DNA of 64,000 bases from Balaenoptera acutorostrata (lineage: Eukaryota > Chordata > Mammalia > Artiodactyla > Balaenopteridae), in the NCBI RefSeq assembly GCF_949987535.1, contig NC_080074.1, positions 29,287,478-29,351,477 on the forward strand, in the 5' to 3' direction. Numbering within the stretch: position 1 is the first letter of the stretch; each line of letters begins with the position of its first letter. A program made the translations under genes and the position numbers. The notes below the pieces were generated by a model. That model searched no databases. It was not told where the DNA came from and was given only the letters and a program-made list of their open reading frames with translations. Shown here one piece after another: positions 32,500-44,929 of this stretch.

Positions 32500-33788
32500 A
32501 ATTTTAATTCGTTGTGATAATTGCAAGAATAAGCCCAGATGGAATCCCCAAAATCATCTGGGAAAACTTGAAGGGAAGCTAGAGTTCCCTCAAGAGTTGT
32601 GGGGATGTATCTTTCATAGCTGATGTTTTGTCCTATTCTCATTTCAAAGGCTGGCTTGCCTTTGAGAAACAGGTTACAGATGGTTTTCTGCACAGGGAGA
32701 ACCCATATCAGAACACTATGTTTTGATGAAGACTTCCATTTCATGTCTCCTGAAATGTAAGTGAGTGTGTTTTACAGTATTGGGGAGCCATTTGATGAGT
32801 TGAGGGAGGGCTGGAACCAGAACATGAGATTGACCCTAGCTGTCTCTCTCTGACTCTAGGGGAACAAGACTTGAGGCAATGGGGTGTTGTTCTTGAAAAG
32901 AACCTCATGTGAGAACATAATGGGCAGACATATAATTTATTTAAGGCCAGTCTCTCAAGATACTGTGGGTCTTTAGCCAGCACAGTTCCTCTCAAATGTA
33001 TAATGGGCTCCCTCAGAGAGCACAAGAACTCAGAGTGGAATTGGCATGACTTCATAAGCTCCCAAATCCCATTTCCCTAGACAGCATCATCCGTATCAAT
33101 ATAAAACAAAACTATCAGTAGTATAACCTTAATAATTACAATTGCTGTATATTAATTACATTAAGAGAGAAATATACTATTGCCAAACGGGTACAGAACT
33201 TCCTATATAATACCTAAGCAGGTTGTAACTTTACACATACACTGCTTTGTGCTTACCTCACTTTATCTTTCCAATATTGAAGTTTAGTTTGACATTGCCC
33301 CAGGCTGTTAGCTTATCTTGCTGCTCTTCTAGGCTTCTGACCATTCATTTATGGGTTGTTTCTCTTGAGGATCTATCCCTTTACTGTATCTTCCCCACCA
33401 TTGACCATCCTGTTGATTTGCTGCTGGGGTTCTATTTATTTCACCCCATCTGCATGGTAAGCTATTCCAATGTACATTTGTTAGTCTCTGATTTAGTGGG
33501 TGGTTTCTGTGATATATTTGTCTGAAAATATGTTAAGTCTTTCAAACAAGCCGTGATCTCTTAGAACTCTGCTTGAAATACCAATCATTACTACCATTTG
33601 GAATAGTAAGTTAACCTCACTATTGTGCACTTTTCTATAAACATAGAACTTCTAAATAAAATATTCAGTGTAAATACTGACTAAAGTAAACTGTAAAGGA
33701 AATGTCTAAGAAAAAAAGATAAACTGGAGCAAGATTTAAGCAATTACAACTGGGTAAGCACCGATTAAAGCATTTACTCGACTCTCAA
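32500..33788. other. Unassigned region
   Basis: Minus frames at 32466-32744 (92 codons) and 32741-33055 (104 codons) meet end to start (a 4-bp overlap), but neither shows a recognisable domain. The sequence is of moderate GC. No repeat could be named. A plus frame at 33247-33525 is likewise anonymous. Confidence 0.35.
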
Positions 33789-33838
33789 CCATGTATATGT
33801 ATTTGCATATATATCCACATATATGCATGTATATAAAA
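33789..33838. repeat. AT-rich (TATG/CATA)n-like patch
   Basis: Alternating purine-pyrimidine runs of tatatgtat and catatatat character. Low complexity. Confidence 0.75.
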
Positions 33839-36800
33839 TCAAACTTCTGATATTCTCTCAGAATTAATTTCTATATCCTGACTTTTACTCTTTAGGTTCA
33901 TAAATCTTTCAGTGTTGTGCTAGAAGCTAGTGGTATTTGAAAGCTTAATGCATATCTACTTTGGGCAGGCTTTTGTATAGATACTCAATCCTTAATTGAG
34001 TAAAAAGTAGTTAGCAATTTCACTATCTTAGTTCTTTCATTAAGCTTTTCAACTGATTACCTAAGGCCATCCTATTTTCATTTGATAAGGGAAACAAAAC
34101 CAAATCTTTTTGTATCATTTTCTTCTAAGGCATACTGAGAAAAGGAAATTAATATGTATTGATTTTCCTTTCTTTTCTTAGGACTGATTTAAGAAAATTC
34201 TGTGAATTCTCATATTTGCCCATTTTGCTAATTTCTGCTTTTATACTCTACTTCTGAAAAATGGTCATTGACTTTTCTATTACATGCTTAAACTGCTGCC
34301 ACTTAATTTTAAAGATGCTGAACTCTGCTGCCATGAAAGTTTTAACACATCCTGAGCAAATCACACTGCAACTATTTTAAGTGAAACCAGAGAATGGCTT
34401 ACCCCAAAACAGTAACTAGTTTTCCCGGTGGAGATAATTATTCCTTTCAGTATAGTTCAGAATAAAAATCAAGACCATCAGTTTAGAATATAAATAGAAA
34501 TATACTCTAGGTTCTCTAGGTTGTCTTAAGCCTTGGTGAGTGCAAGAATGAAAAAACAATCAAAATTAAGTGAAAAGAAATTCTAGGCAATATATTTTTT
34601 TAAGATGTGATAAGAAAAAACCTAAAAGCCCACTCTGAGACCTTACAATTTCTAAAAGTGAAAGGAATGTCAAAACAGCATGTATAGGAATTTTTAAAAA
34701 ATCTGAATACTCAAGACTTACCTCTGTGAAACAGCTACTGACTTGTAGAATCTTGGAGGTGATGGTAGCCAATCAGAATAACCAGATTTTTGTCAAATAT
34801 CAGATTCCAACATTAAATACACAGTCAAAATCAAAATCAGGCATCAGCCCGCATGCCCCACATCTTTCCTGAAAAACAAAAGATATGAACAGAAAGGATG
34901 ACAACATGTTACCATGGGGAGGTCATCCAAAGAAATCATAACTAATTAAGCAAACACCATCAAAAATAAATTATTGTATTGTCACTGTGAACTTTCCTGT
35001 TATATTAGCTCCTAGATATTTTATTATTTCTAATCTCTTTCTGCAGGTACTGATGCTTTTTGATAGCAAGTGAGAGCAAACCAAGAAAAAATGCACATTG
35101 TGCATTAAGTCATCTCGTAAGTCTTTCAAGAACATTACTTGAGAAATGTTGATTTCCACATTGCTATACCCTTTGGCACGCTGTGATGTAATAACTGGTG
35201 AGTAGTACATAAAATAAAACATCAACATTCTAAGTTTCATATTCATGACAGCTAATGAGGATTAACATAGTGGTCTTTTTTATAGATATAGGTTTTGGAA
35301 AATGTCTCTCTATATATCATTAGTGTATAATGGCATCATTTAGAAATTTAGAGAAAAACATAGCAATTTTATCTTAATTAAAATATTCTTCTGAAGGGAT
35401 TCACTTTCAAGTAATTCAATGTTCCTGAGTGCTGGTGACATTATCTTTTCAATAATAATTAGACAAAAATGCAATCATTGTATCATGGAAAAATTTATTG
35501 CAAGTTGCATATACAATCATTTCCCTCTGTTGCAGATTTTATCTTTCCTTTGGAATTACTCTGAGGTGAACCATTACAAATGATTATTGAGGGATATAAT
35601 TAAAGTTGTGCTGCCTTCTGATGTTTGGGGGCATTAAATACCCCTGGTTCTTTTGATGTTTTTTGTAACTTGTATTTCTTTCAAAACTTAGGTAGCTTAA
35701 TTTATATGACTAGGTGACAGTGTACTTCTTCTTATATGATGATATTCAGGTATAAAGAAGTACTAGATAAAATGTAGAGTAATTGGGGAAAAGATTTATG
35801 TCTTGTGCCAGTCATATGAATTTTAAAAATAGCTTTACTTTTTAACATTGAAAAAGAGAATGTTTAATATCTATTTTCTTTCTTATATTTACCTGTACCA
35901 TACGTCAGTACATGTGTGCATTCACTAAATGTGGGCTTTTATTTTGTAAATCAAGAAAATAGAAGCAGTTTCTATAGAGGAATAGAGAGGAAAATGAATG
36001 GAGGGGACCAGCATAGCTTTTGTTCCTTCAAACTCTCTGCTTTTGTTATTGTTTTTGATTACTTAGTGTTAGAGAAGCTATTTTGATGAGAGATTTTGGA
36101 AATTCCTGGATAGCATATTTTGTTTTGGGATCCAGATGACAAAAGCTAGCAAAAAATTTTGGAGAAGGCAATTCTTACCACCTATACCAAACATTCTACA
36201 ATGTTATGGCTTCGATAACATTGACAGGTAGGCTTCTTTGTGCAAATGTTCTTGTAAGGGGTAGCAGCAATGAAAAGGCTCTTCAAGTGACTTGTTGTGT
36301 ATCATTCTTCAAAAGGAAGATCCAGAGCAGAAGCAGAACATGATGGGTATCATGCATGTACTGTAGCTGATAGCTTGGGTTGCAAACACACTTATATGTT
36401 GGGGGAATGTCCTAGAAAACATGTGGGAATCATAAAGAGCCTGGTGGTTCTGCGTGAATAAGTGAGGGCATTTTATAGGAATATTGGTTTATTGATTTTA
36501 TTGTAGGTTTATTTGTACTCATCAGATAAAGTGGCTTAATATTTGGGGGTTGTACATTTTAGCCTATCTTAGTTTTAAGCTCTGGATTAAAGTCAGAATA
36601 GAGCCTAGATCCCAAAATATTGTGTTAGGATACTTTGTGTTAGCTGTCTCAATGATGTGTGATTTTACTACCAAATACTCAAGTGATTTCCTAGATCTTT
36701 ATTTACTTTTTTATTCTCCAGCAGTTTGATTGCAGCAGTTACCTTCTAGTTTGGCTCTCTTTACATGATACTTAAAAATTTGATAGATTTAGTCAACTAA

Positions 36801-37647
36801 TGAGAATATTAAATTTACGTTTGTCATCATGTGACTAAAACAACAAATATTCACTGGATTAACATTTTGCTACTAAGTTCTCTTGGAATCAAGGACACAT
36901 GGCTTGACCCAATTAATATACAAAACAAAGTTCTCTCTATCAAAACTTATTCCAATAGATGTGTTCAGTGGGGGGTATTAAGCAAGTCACCTGGTTCTTA
37001 TTTAAATAATATTCTTCAGTTAAGCAAACCCAGGGTTATACACTTTATTATAAAGATTTCTTCAGCATGTAGAAGGGTGTACAGAGTATGTATATGTCTG
37101 TGTGTTGGCATATGTATTTGTGTGTATGGATTCTGATGCAAAACAAGATTTAAAATTAATTCGAGATGGGACACAATCAAATCTCCAATTCAGTTTTGTA
37201 GTGTTCCTGATCAGCCTTTTTCTTTTTTTTTTTTTTGACTCACAGCCTTACCTTTAGACTTTGTTCTGAAAGAATGTGGTCACTATCACTACTTTGTGAC
37301 AATACAGATTTTCAGTCAACATGTTTGCAGTATGAACATTTTTTCTCATACTGTACTTATCTGCTTTGATGTTTCTGACTCTTTCCTTAGATAGGATTTC
37401 TTGTGTTATTTTCTTCTCCCAGATCAAAGAAATGTCGCAAAGCCCAGGGATTTCATATCTTAGTGTACAGAAAATTCAAGGGTATGAAGTTTAGGAAGAT
37501 TTAAAAGAAACATCTGAGTAATGCAACTCTGATAGCCAGGTGTTCCTTGCAGCTTTATATTATCATATAGGGATGATAGAATTGAGATGAGGTCTGGGAA
37601 TCACAATACATATTTTTTTGGTATAAAATACAGTTTACAAAGAACAT
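33839..37647. other. Long unassigned region (3.8 kb)
   Basis: The longest stretch of the window with no named repeat. It is AT-rich and CpG-poor with no exon-like pattern. Minus frames at 34566-34772 and 34971-35246 and a plus frame at 36831-37136 have no domain. The scarcity of repeats could reflect constraint or simply old decay; I cannot tell by eye. Confidence 0.4.
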
Positions 37648-37713
37648 TCATATATATCATATATATTCATATATATTTATATATATACATATAAAATATA
37701 TAAATATATTCAT
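37648..37713. repeat. (TA)n-rich AT tract
   Basis: About 66 bp of alternating TATA with occasional C and T. It contains many TATA-like words but is simple sequence, not a promoter I can support. Confidence 0.9.
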
Positions 37714-39204
37714 ACTTATTTACAGCAACTCTAAAGAAAGATGGAGCAGATATTATCTTAATTTTACCAACCATAAAATCAGGAGCCAAAGAATTTTTAA
37801 AAACTAATATTTTAGCAGTGGGACAATGATTAGAAACTATCTAATCTAGTGTATGTCAAACAATGCTAGTCCAAGTTTATACAGCTGGTAAGGGGTAAAA
37901 CTAGGACTCTGGTATTCCCAGCCAAAGTTCTTGAGTAAGAATTGAGATTCAAAAGCTGGAGAAATCAGATATATGATGAGATCCAAAAGACTAGAGTGAG
38001 ACCATAGGCAGGCAATGGAGCCAGTGGTCAGAGTGATTGAGTAATAAGACTAGAGTAGTTTGAACAGGCAGAAGACTCCTAGGTCATTATTGGAAAGTGA
38101 TGGGGGGCTATGAATTGGGAGTGTGCTACATCAATCATCATGTTGGTATAAAAGCACAGAATCAGAAGAGACAATGTTGTCTCTATAGAATTTCTGGACT
38201 GTGAAAGAAAGAACTTGGTCATCAGATTCACTAGTCAAATCAATGTTTGATCCAGACTGACTCTGAAACTCTTAAAGATAAAAATTAGTATATTTAGCAT
38301 TTGTATAGAAAGAGTCACAGGCACTGCTGAATCATAGACAAGATTTAATACCAACATGGCAACAGGCATTGACAGAGTGCTGGAACACTGGTCACTCAGG
38401 TGTGGCCTTAGGGAGTTGGCTTACACAGGGTGATTCTGAGATCAAGTGAGAATGTTGGACTAGGGAGGGACGGCATTAATAAAATATTTTGAGCTGTGAA
38501 GCCCTTTCTTCAAAGGATATCATGCATGATTACCTAGTCTGTAAGAGAAGCACACGTTGTTGAAGGTTGGTGGGGGACCCAGACTCCTGCTCTCTCCCAC
38601 TCACCCCATAGTTAGCCCCTGAGGTACACTTCCGAATCCCTCATGATCTACAGAGCATTGTTTAAAAATCATTAGATTAGATGATTTATAATAATACTTT
38701 CACTGCTAAAAATACTAGGTGGCTGTGGTTCTAGATGCAGGCTTTTACATTTGTTAATGAAGGTAGAAGGGGTGTGTCATTGCTCTAACTTATGATGTTT
38801 GTCTATGACTTCTTGGATAAGTCTTGCAGGGAAGAAGATCCTAGCCCCCATCTGACTTTTACAGGACTCTTAAGTTTGGGGATATGATAGAGAATGAGAA
38901 TTAAAGAAGCAAAAATATATGTCAAGGTTATAATTCCCACTTCGCAGGGTCAGGGGATTCATTGCCTTCTTGGGCGGGGGGGAATCAGTCCTTCCAGACA
39001 GCCTGAGGGATTGGACATTGGCAGCGTAAGTAGCATCTGCTGTCACATCAGGTATGGTTTTCTGAACATGGAAAAGCTGAGTCTGAGTAGAGTGGACAGT
39101 ACTGCTTCGTTTTATTCCCATTTTGGCTATTTCCTGACTTAGGGATTTCGGATGTATATCACCTGACATAGCAGTAAGCATGGTATTTAGCACGCCACTT
39201 GGAG
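37714..39204. other. Unassigned region with a weak MIR-like piece
   Basis: A decayed MIR in minus orientation may occupy about 37735-37930 ('ttataCAGCTGGTAAGGGG' and 'actaggactctggtattc'). The rest has no named element. Minus frame 38870-39193 (107 codons) and its plus-strand shadow 38894-39142 carry no recognisable domain. Confidence 0.35.
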
Positions 39205-39360
39205 AGTTAAGAGACTAGAATCTGTAGCCCTGGTTTGCTAATCCTTAGTTTTTTGACCTTGGGCATGTTAGGGTGTTCGGAGGAGTAAATGAGCTAAGTG
39301 ACAGTACTAACCATATAGCCAAGCAATATAAATAGTATCTATAAATGATAGGTACAACTA
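39205..39360 (+). repeat. MIR SINE, decayed
   Basis: MIR-like order: 'ttttttgaccttgggcatgt', 'ggaggagtaaatgagctaag', then a diverged 3' end. Confidence 0.5.
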
Positions 39361-39450
39361 GCCCATTAGCAATCATAGTGGTAATATAATTTCTTCTCTG
39401 TGACTAGTCTTTTCAGCAGCAAAATTATAATAACAAAATACCTAATAAAC

Positions 39451-39762
39451 CCTTTTCTGGGGGCTTCCCTAGTGGTGCAGTGGTTAAGAATCCACCTGCC
39501 AACACAGGGGACACAGGTTCGATCCCTGGTCCGGGAAGATCCCATATGCCACGGAGCAACTAAGGCCATGCACCACAACTACTGAGCCTGTGAGCCACAA
39601 CTACTGAAGCCCGCACGCCTAGAGCCCATGCTCTACAGCAAGAGAAGCCACCACAATGAGAAGCCCGTGCACCACAACGAAGAGTAGCCCCCACTCGCCG
39701 CAACTAGAGAAAGCCTATGCGCAGCAACGAAGACCCAATGCAGCCAAAAATAAAATGAATAA

Positions 39763-39794
<32 letters not shown>

Positions 39795-39806
39795 CTTTTC
39801 TGGGGG
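39451..39806 (+). mobile_element. CHR SINE (copy D), two internal repeats, (TCAA)n tail
   Basis: Body 39461-39793, B box (ggttcgatccc) at 39516-39526. The 'ccacaactactga' block occurs twice (about 39572-39588 and 39594-39611), against once in copies A, B, C, E and F. The tail has become a TCAA tetranucleotide run (39764-39793). Flanks are ccttttctgggg at 39451 and 39794. The left one overlaps the GGG start of the SINE, so its exact end is ambiguous by two bases. Confidence 0.93.
39764..39793. repeat. (TCAA)n microsatellite in SINE tail
   Basis: About seven TCAA units ending the SINE. It replaces the usual AAAT tail. Confidence 0.95.
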
Positions 39807-41242
39807 GAAAGCATCTTTTATGTCTATCCAGGCAGCTTTGTGATCTTTCTAGAGGTGGAGTCACATTTTGGGGGGGATTTAGCAGCAGAGTCTCATGCGT
39901 CCTCTTAGGCCTGATCTCAAAGGGTTCTGCAGGAGTCACTTTGTCACCTATTTTTGTGTAAGTGGAATAAAGGGAACAGAGGTATGATTACTTGGTACAT
40001 GCTTTAGGGACAGGTATGGGACAGCACCCTAACATTCTTAGAGACAAAATACTCTTACCTGAGGTGACAACATTTATTATCAAGGAAGTGTAGAGATCCT
40101 TCCTTTGTTGCTGGTATAATAAGCAGGTGACATCAGGCCACAGAGGACATACATTTTCATAGTGCATCAATATTTCCTTGATTTTGCTGTTACTGATAGG
40201 AGACGTATAATTGGCCTTTGCTCATTCAGGAATCCTTATCATTTGCATGATTTCAGATTTTAATAAGATATTTGATTGACAGAGGAAAACTAGACTTTGA
40301 GGGAACTACATAATAGACTATCCATAGTGTGGAATCTTAGAATATTTTCTAGCAAAATTTGATGGAATCCTTCTAAATAAGTTCAAACCAGGAAGAAACA
40401 ATATTAAATAATACTAAACATTGCAATGGAGTTTGGGACACTAAGGTTGATTAGGCTATTTGTTTTGTGATGTTCCCCAGGGTTATTTTGTTGAGAGTTT
40501 GCCATTAAGTGGTCTAATTGTGTCAGTGGATGGGGGCCTTTTCAATTTGCATAATTTCCTCAGGGGACTGTAGCTGCTAATTTGGTGATTAATTATCCAT
40601 ATTACACATTGTTTATTTGACCATGCCTAGATTAATTTCTTTTTCCCAGCAAATCACATTTAGATATAAATTTGCATATCTTGATTACATTTTAATGCCT
40701 TGGCTATCATTGTCTCTTCCCTGGACACCTCATCAGATTATAGAAGAGTGCTCAAGCAGAGAATGATGGAATGTCTTAAATGACATTGCACATCAGTGGA
40801 CAGATAATGCACATGACTTATTTTTAATGAAGAATGTGTTCTTTCATAATCAAGTGAGTTATGACATCTAATGTACAATATATTTTGTTTTTACCATTTC
40901 CATTTTACCATTATCAACCAATTAAAAAAAGTCTTAATTAACATTTTGAATATTGCTATATGTTTGTTTCTCTCTTTTTATGTCAAAATATTTTATTTCT
41001 ATTCATTTGTAATCTTATATTTTGCTGTCAATTACTTGCAAGCTGGGTTAATATTTAAGTTCTCTAATTAGTTAATCTCCTACCTAATTTTTTCCAAGAT
41101 TTAAAACCACCAGGATTCTGGTGGCACTACACCATAGGTTTCTTGTAGTCAAGGACTATGCCTCAATTCGTCTTTTAATTTATCTAATAGAGTGTCTTTA
41201 CTGTTATCATTATTGCAAAAATACATAATAATTAATATTTAT
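39807..41242. other. Unassigned region
   Basis: No element or gene named. The stretch 40490-40720 is AT-rich and contains several TAATTA/ATTAAT words and CpG-free blocks of regular composition, which is a weak hint of a conserved non-coding element. Confidence 0.35.
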
Positions 41243-41430
41243 AGCTACACATTTTTGAGCACTATCTGGGTTCCATATAGTGTTAAGAGTTTTACTTGCA
41301 TCACCTCCTTTAGTTGTCAAACCATCTTATGAGAAAAGTATTATTTTCCTTGCTTTACAGTGAGACAATGAGTTTTAGAGACAGACAGAAAGGAATTTGT
41401 TCAAGGTAAGATAACTAGGAAATCATGTAG
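41243..41430 (-). repeat. MIR SINE, reversed
   Basis: Reads in reverse 'ttttgagcactatctgggtt', 'ttacttgcatcacctccttt', 'ttgctttacagtgagacaat' and 'tgttcaaggtaagataacta'. Confidence 0.75.
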
Positions 41431-41953
41431 CTAAAATTAGAAACTGTCTTCCTTCCTCCCTGCCTCCCTCCTTCCCCTTCTTTCTTTGCACCATCTCTTC
41501 ACAAAGTCATGACCATGTATCACAACCAATCTCTTACTATCAATAGTCTCTTATTTAACAATTGTCTACCATTTTTACTCCACATCTTTAAAAAATGTTG
41601 GTTTATTTCTCAAATATCTTTTAACCATTCTCAGGCTGCAACCTGTTAGTCTCCCAAATATTCTTACCATTTATATTGGCTTCTACTCACCCTACAGGCA
41701 TCCTAAGGCTCAGTTTCCCTACATCAACTCTGTGAATCCTTATTTTCCAGCACCCAGAGCTAACCAGCAGAGCTGAGGGTGTCACAGAACTCTGGTATAT
41801 CCTGTATGATTATCTTAGTTTGTAACTTTACCTAAGCTTCATCGCTACTTAGAAATTTTTGTATACTCCTTGCTGCAAGAGTCACATGGCTATTTTAATT
41901 ATCTTACAACTTCTTTATGCCATTTGTGTGGCATTTAGTATATTCTGCTTTAT
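41431..41953. other. Unassigned region, CT-rich
   Basis: Starts with a polypyrimidine patch (41448-41485, CCTTCC units). A decayed L2 in plus orientation is possible but not supported. Confidence 0.3.
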
Positions 41954-41994
41954 GTTGTATATATGTGTTTGTGTGTGTGTGTGTATGTGTGTAG
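41954..41994. repeat. (GT)n/(TATG) microsatellite
   Basis: GT-rich alternating run with TA interruptions. Confidence 0.85.
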
Positions 41995-42077
41995 TTCTAG
42001 CCCGTACTTCTTAGAGGTCAGTCCTCATTTTTAATAAATTTTTGTAGCGTCTATTATATCTATTAAATTTTTATTTA

Positions 42078-42245
42078 TTTATTAACAAATATTTATTGAA
42101 TGAATTCTATGTGTTAGAATGCTCTAAGCATAGGGAATTCTGCAGTATCCCAAATGAGAACATTTCCTGCTCTCATGAAACTTATATTCTATCAAGAGAC
42201 AGACAAAAAATATATAAAGAGATAAATAATCAAAATAAAATAGAT
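42078..42245 (-). repeat. L2 3' end, minus strand
   Basis: Reversed L2 terminus: 'aacaaatatttattgaatga', 'atgctctaagcatagggaa', 'gctctcatgaaacttatatt', 'aagagacagacaaaaaatat'. Confidence 0.75.
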
Positions 42246-42299
42246 AATAATTAAGTTACTTATCCCCTACAAGGTTATTACCATTAATGACAATAAAAG

Positions 42300-42485
42300 T
42301 GGAAGGAATCCTTGGATAGGAGTCATGACACCTCAGGTCTAGTCACAACTTAGACATGAATTAGGTTGCATCAATTGTTCTCTCTTGGCCTCCATGTCCT
42401 CTGCTGTAAAATGAAGGAGCCAACCTGGATAATTACAAGGCACCCCCCCTTCCAGCTTACTACAGTATGTTTCTAAGATCTATGA
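42300..42485 (+). repeat. MIR3-type SINE fragment
   Basis: The order 'ggcctccatgtcctctgctg', 'taaaatgaaggagccaacc' and 'ccttccagcttactaca' matches the MIR3/MIRc 3' half, where a Gly/Leu-rich core is replaced by the 'ccttccagctc' end. Confidence 0.6.
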
Positions 42486-43684
42486 TGTTGCTATTCGTAT
42501 CTAGAAGCCCCAATTGATGCATCAACGTATGCAGAATATCTTTGAAAAGATACTGTAAATGTCTTCTGGGAAGAGTTTCATTTTAATAACTATTATGACA
42601 ACAGGAACACTGTGTCTTTTATTAAATTTGTTCTCTGGTGTTGATAGTATCTTCAGAATATAAACTGCACAATATAATATAATAAAGCACAGTTTAGAAT
42701 TGTTTTCATAATAGTGCATGCCATAGTACTCGGCCGTAAACTAAGAACTGAAAGTACATCTTGTTCTGTAAACTCATAATTTTCAGCTGTCTAAAAACTG
42801 GGTGTAAAAAGGAAATTAATAAGAGAAAAACATTTCACAGCATGCATGCACAGCATAAAAAAAAGGTTATGATCTTTGTAGGAAAAAAAAAGCAGGGACG
42901 TCATTTTTCTGGAATTTGATAACCTAGAAAAATGTTTGTATTTTTTAATCTTTGTTTTTGCTAATAATTATCGCTGTCACATGTGTTTATTCATTGATTC
43001 TGTAATTCTCTTAACAAGCATTGGTTTAGCAGTTACCATGTACTCAGCTCTACTTCAAGATCAGCTAATGTGCAGATTCATTAGACATTAAAAGAAAAGG
43101 TGGCTCTGGAAGCTTGGAAGTTGTGAGATTTACATTAAGGATAAGTGAATATCTTATCCAGCTGATAAACATCAGCTGAAGTTGAATACCTTTAATTTGA
43201 GTTTGGCCAACCTGTAGGATTAGCTTAAAAGTGATTTTTTTCTAGTAGCATTGTTAAATTAACTTTGGGAGATCATTCGTTAACATGGGCATATGGTAAG
43301 TAAAAGTACAGATTGGATGCAAAGCTTGTTGTGGTAATGCAGTTTTGTTAATCAACTTTCTTGCCATTGGGACCAAACTTACGGTTTTGCTTTTTGTGGA
43401 TCTGGAAAATATAATAATGGCATTAATAATATTATTATTTATTGTACACTTAACATATGTCATGGGCTTTATTCTTTCATTGTATAGGCATCATTTCACC
43501 ATATTCTTGGGAGAAAATGGAAAAAAAACAGCAAAGTTACTGTCTTCGAAGTGCTAATTCAGGAAGCTCATAGTTACAAGAGCGTGTGATAAATGCTAAG
43601 GAGTGTATGGAAGCACGTGCTAATGGTAGCCAGCCTAGCCTTAGAAGGGTTAAGTGGACAAATTTACACATTGTGCGTGGTTTA
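42486..43684. other. Unassigned AT-rich region
   Basis: No repeat or gene named. The minus frame at 43254-43463 and plus frame at 43345-43557 overlap, and neither has a domain. A MIR-like terminus may be present around 43435-43480. Confidence 0.35.
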
Positions 43685-43945
43685 TTTTTGTGGTATTTTT
43701 AAAAATTCCTATTGAAGTATAGTTGATTTACAATGCTGTGCTAATTTCAGGTGTACAGCAAAGTGAATCAGTTACACACATACATATATCCACTCTTTTA
43801 TAGATTCTTTTCCCATATAGGCCATTACAGAGTATTGAGTAGAGTTCCCTGTGCTATACAGTAGGTCGTTATTAGTTATCTATTTTATATATATTAGTGT
43901 GTATATGTCAATCCCAGTCTCCCAATTTATCCCTCTCCTCCCTTA
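43685..43945 (-). repeat. L1 3' UTR fragment, heavily 5' truncated
   Basis: Reversed 3' UTR of a cetartiodactyl L1: 'tattgaagtatagttgattt', 'gtgtacagcaaagtgaatca', 'gttccctgtgctatacagta' and 'tcccagtctcccaatttatc'. Its 5' end stops in the 3' UTR, typical of severe 5' truncation. It shares its right part with the tail of the 5-kb L1. Confidence 0.85.
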
Positions 43946-43974
43946 CAGAGTTTTGATTGTTTAAAATCTTAGGT

Positions 43975-44110
43975 AGATATGACAATCTACATTATACAGA
44001 TAAAGAAATTGAGGCCAGAAATGATAAGTGACTAGACCAAGATCATGCAGGTAGAAATTTTGACAGCTGACGTTTTAACCCTTAGTTCCAAAGCACTTGC
44101 TCTATTTGCT
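43975..44110 (-). repeat. MIR fragment, reversed
   Basis: Reads 'cattatacagataaagaaat', 'tgaggccagaaatgataagt' and 'gaccaagatcatgcaggtag', the reversed MIR core next to the L1 fragment. Confidence 0.65.
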
Positions 44111-44235
44111 ACAGCAGAGGTTGCAATCCCTGTCTCTTTCCCAAATGCTTGCTTGCTGATGGCTGTGGGGAAGATGATTAAAGGAATGTGAGCAGAGCAA
44201 TAGAAAGGCAGATAAACAATGACAACAACTACACA

Positions 44236-44312
44236 TGAATATATACACATATACACACTATATACATAAATATATATGCAAACTAATAAATGCCCGTATT
44301 CACACATACACA
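44236..44312. repeat. (CATA/TATG)n-like simple sequence
   Basis: Alternating AC/AT tetranucleotides. The minus frame at 44032-44346 reads through it. Confidence 0.75.
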
Positions 44313-44359
44313 TACATATTCTACTTTTTTGAGTCAATGGACTCATCCTTCTGCAAAAA

Positions 44360-44570
44360 AATGGTATAAGAGGAAAAACTTGGCTTGTGGAGCCAAATGA
44401 CAGTATTTAAATTCCATTTTCAACACATGCAAAGTGAAACTGCCTCCTTTAGAGGCTCTTGTTCCACATCTGTAAAATGACATTAATAATGATAATACTT
44501 ACCATTCCCATATGTTGAATGTTACACCTTCAATAATGCACTTGTAAGCCATTGTAAATATTAAATGTTC
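44360..44570 (+). repeat. MIR SINE, decayed
   Basis: Motifs 'ttccacatctgtaaaatgac', 'attaataatgataatactta' in MIR order. The 3' end is diverged. Confidence 0.6.
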
Positions 44571-44929
44571 TACATATATCAGTAGTTTATTTTAAAGGTG
44601 GTGATTTGCATGAAATTGTCAGATGCCAACGTTAATCTACCAGCCTCTCTGCTCAGAGTCCAGTCTAGGTGAATTTGAGGCAGCAGTAGATGTAATAAAG
44701 AATCACATGAATAATTACATTGCTCTTATCATGGTATTTTTGAAGATTCATTTTTATACTAACATGTGGAGTCATCTGGATCAATAACATTTTTTATGTA
44801 GAAGACAAACTGTGTTGCTAGGTTCAATGGTCTCAGTTCACCTATCCAGAACTATGACACACTGATAACTCTGCCAGAAAACACATTTGCTCCAGTTTCT
44901 ACCTTTATAGACACTATTCTTCATCATCT

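Noticed and set aside
32466..33055. Two-exon or fused gene suggested by adjoining minus frames of 92 and 104 codons
   Set aside because: Different phases, no domain, no splice signals I could support. The composition equals its surroundings.
37648..37713. TATA-box promoter cluster
   Set aside because: Pure alternating AT simple sequence with no initiator, no CpG island and no downstream gene.
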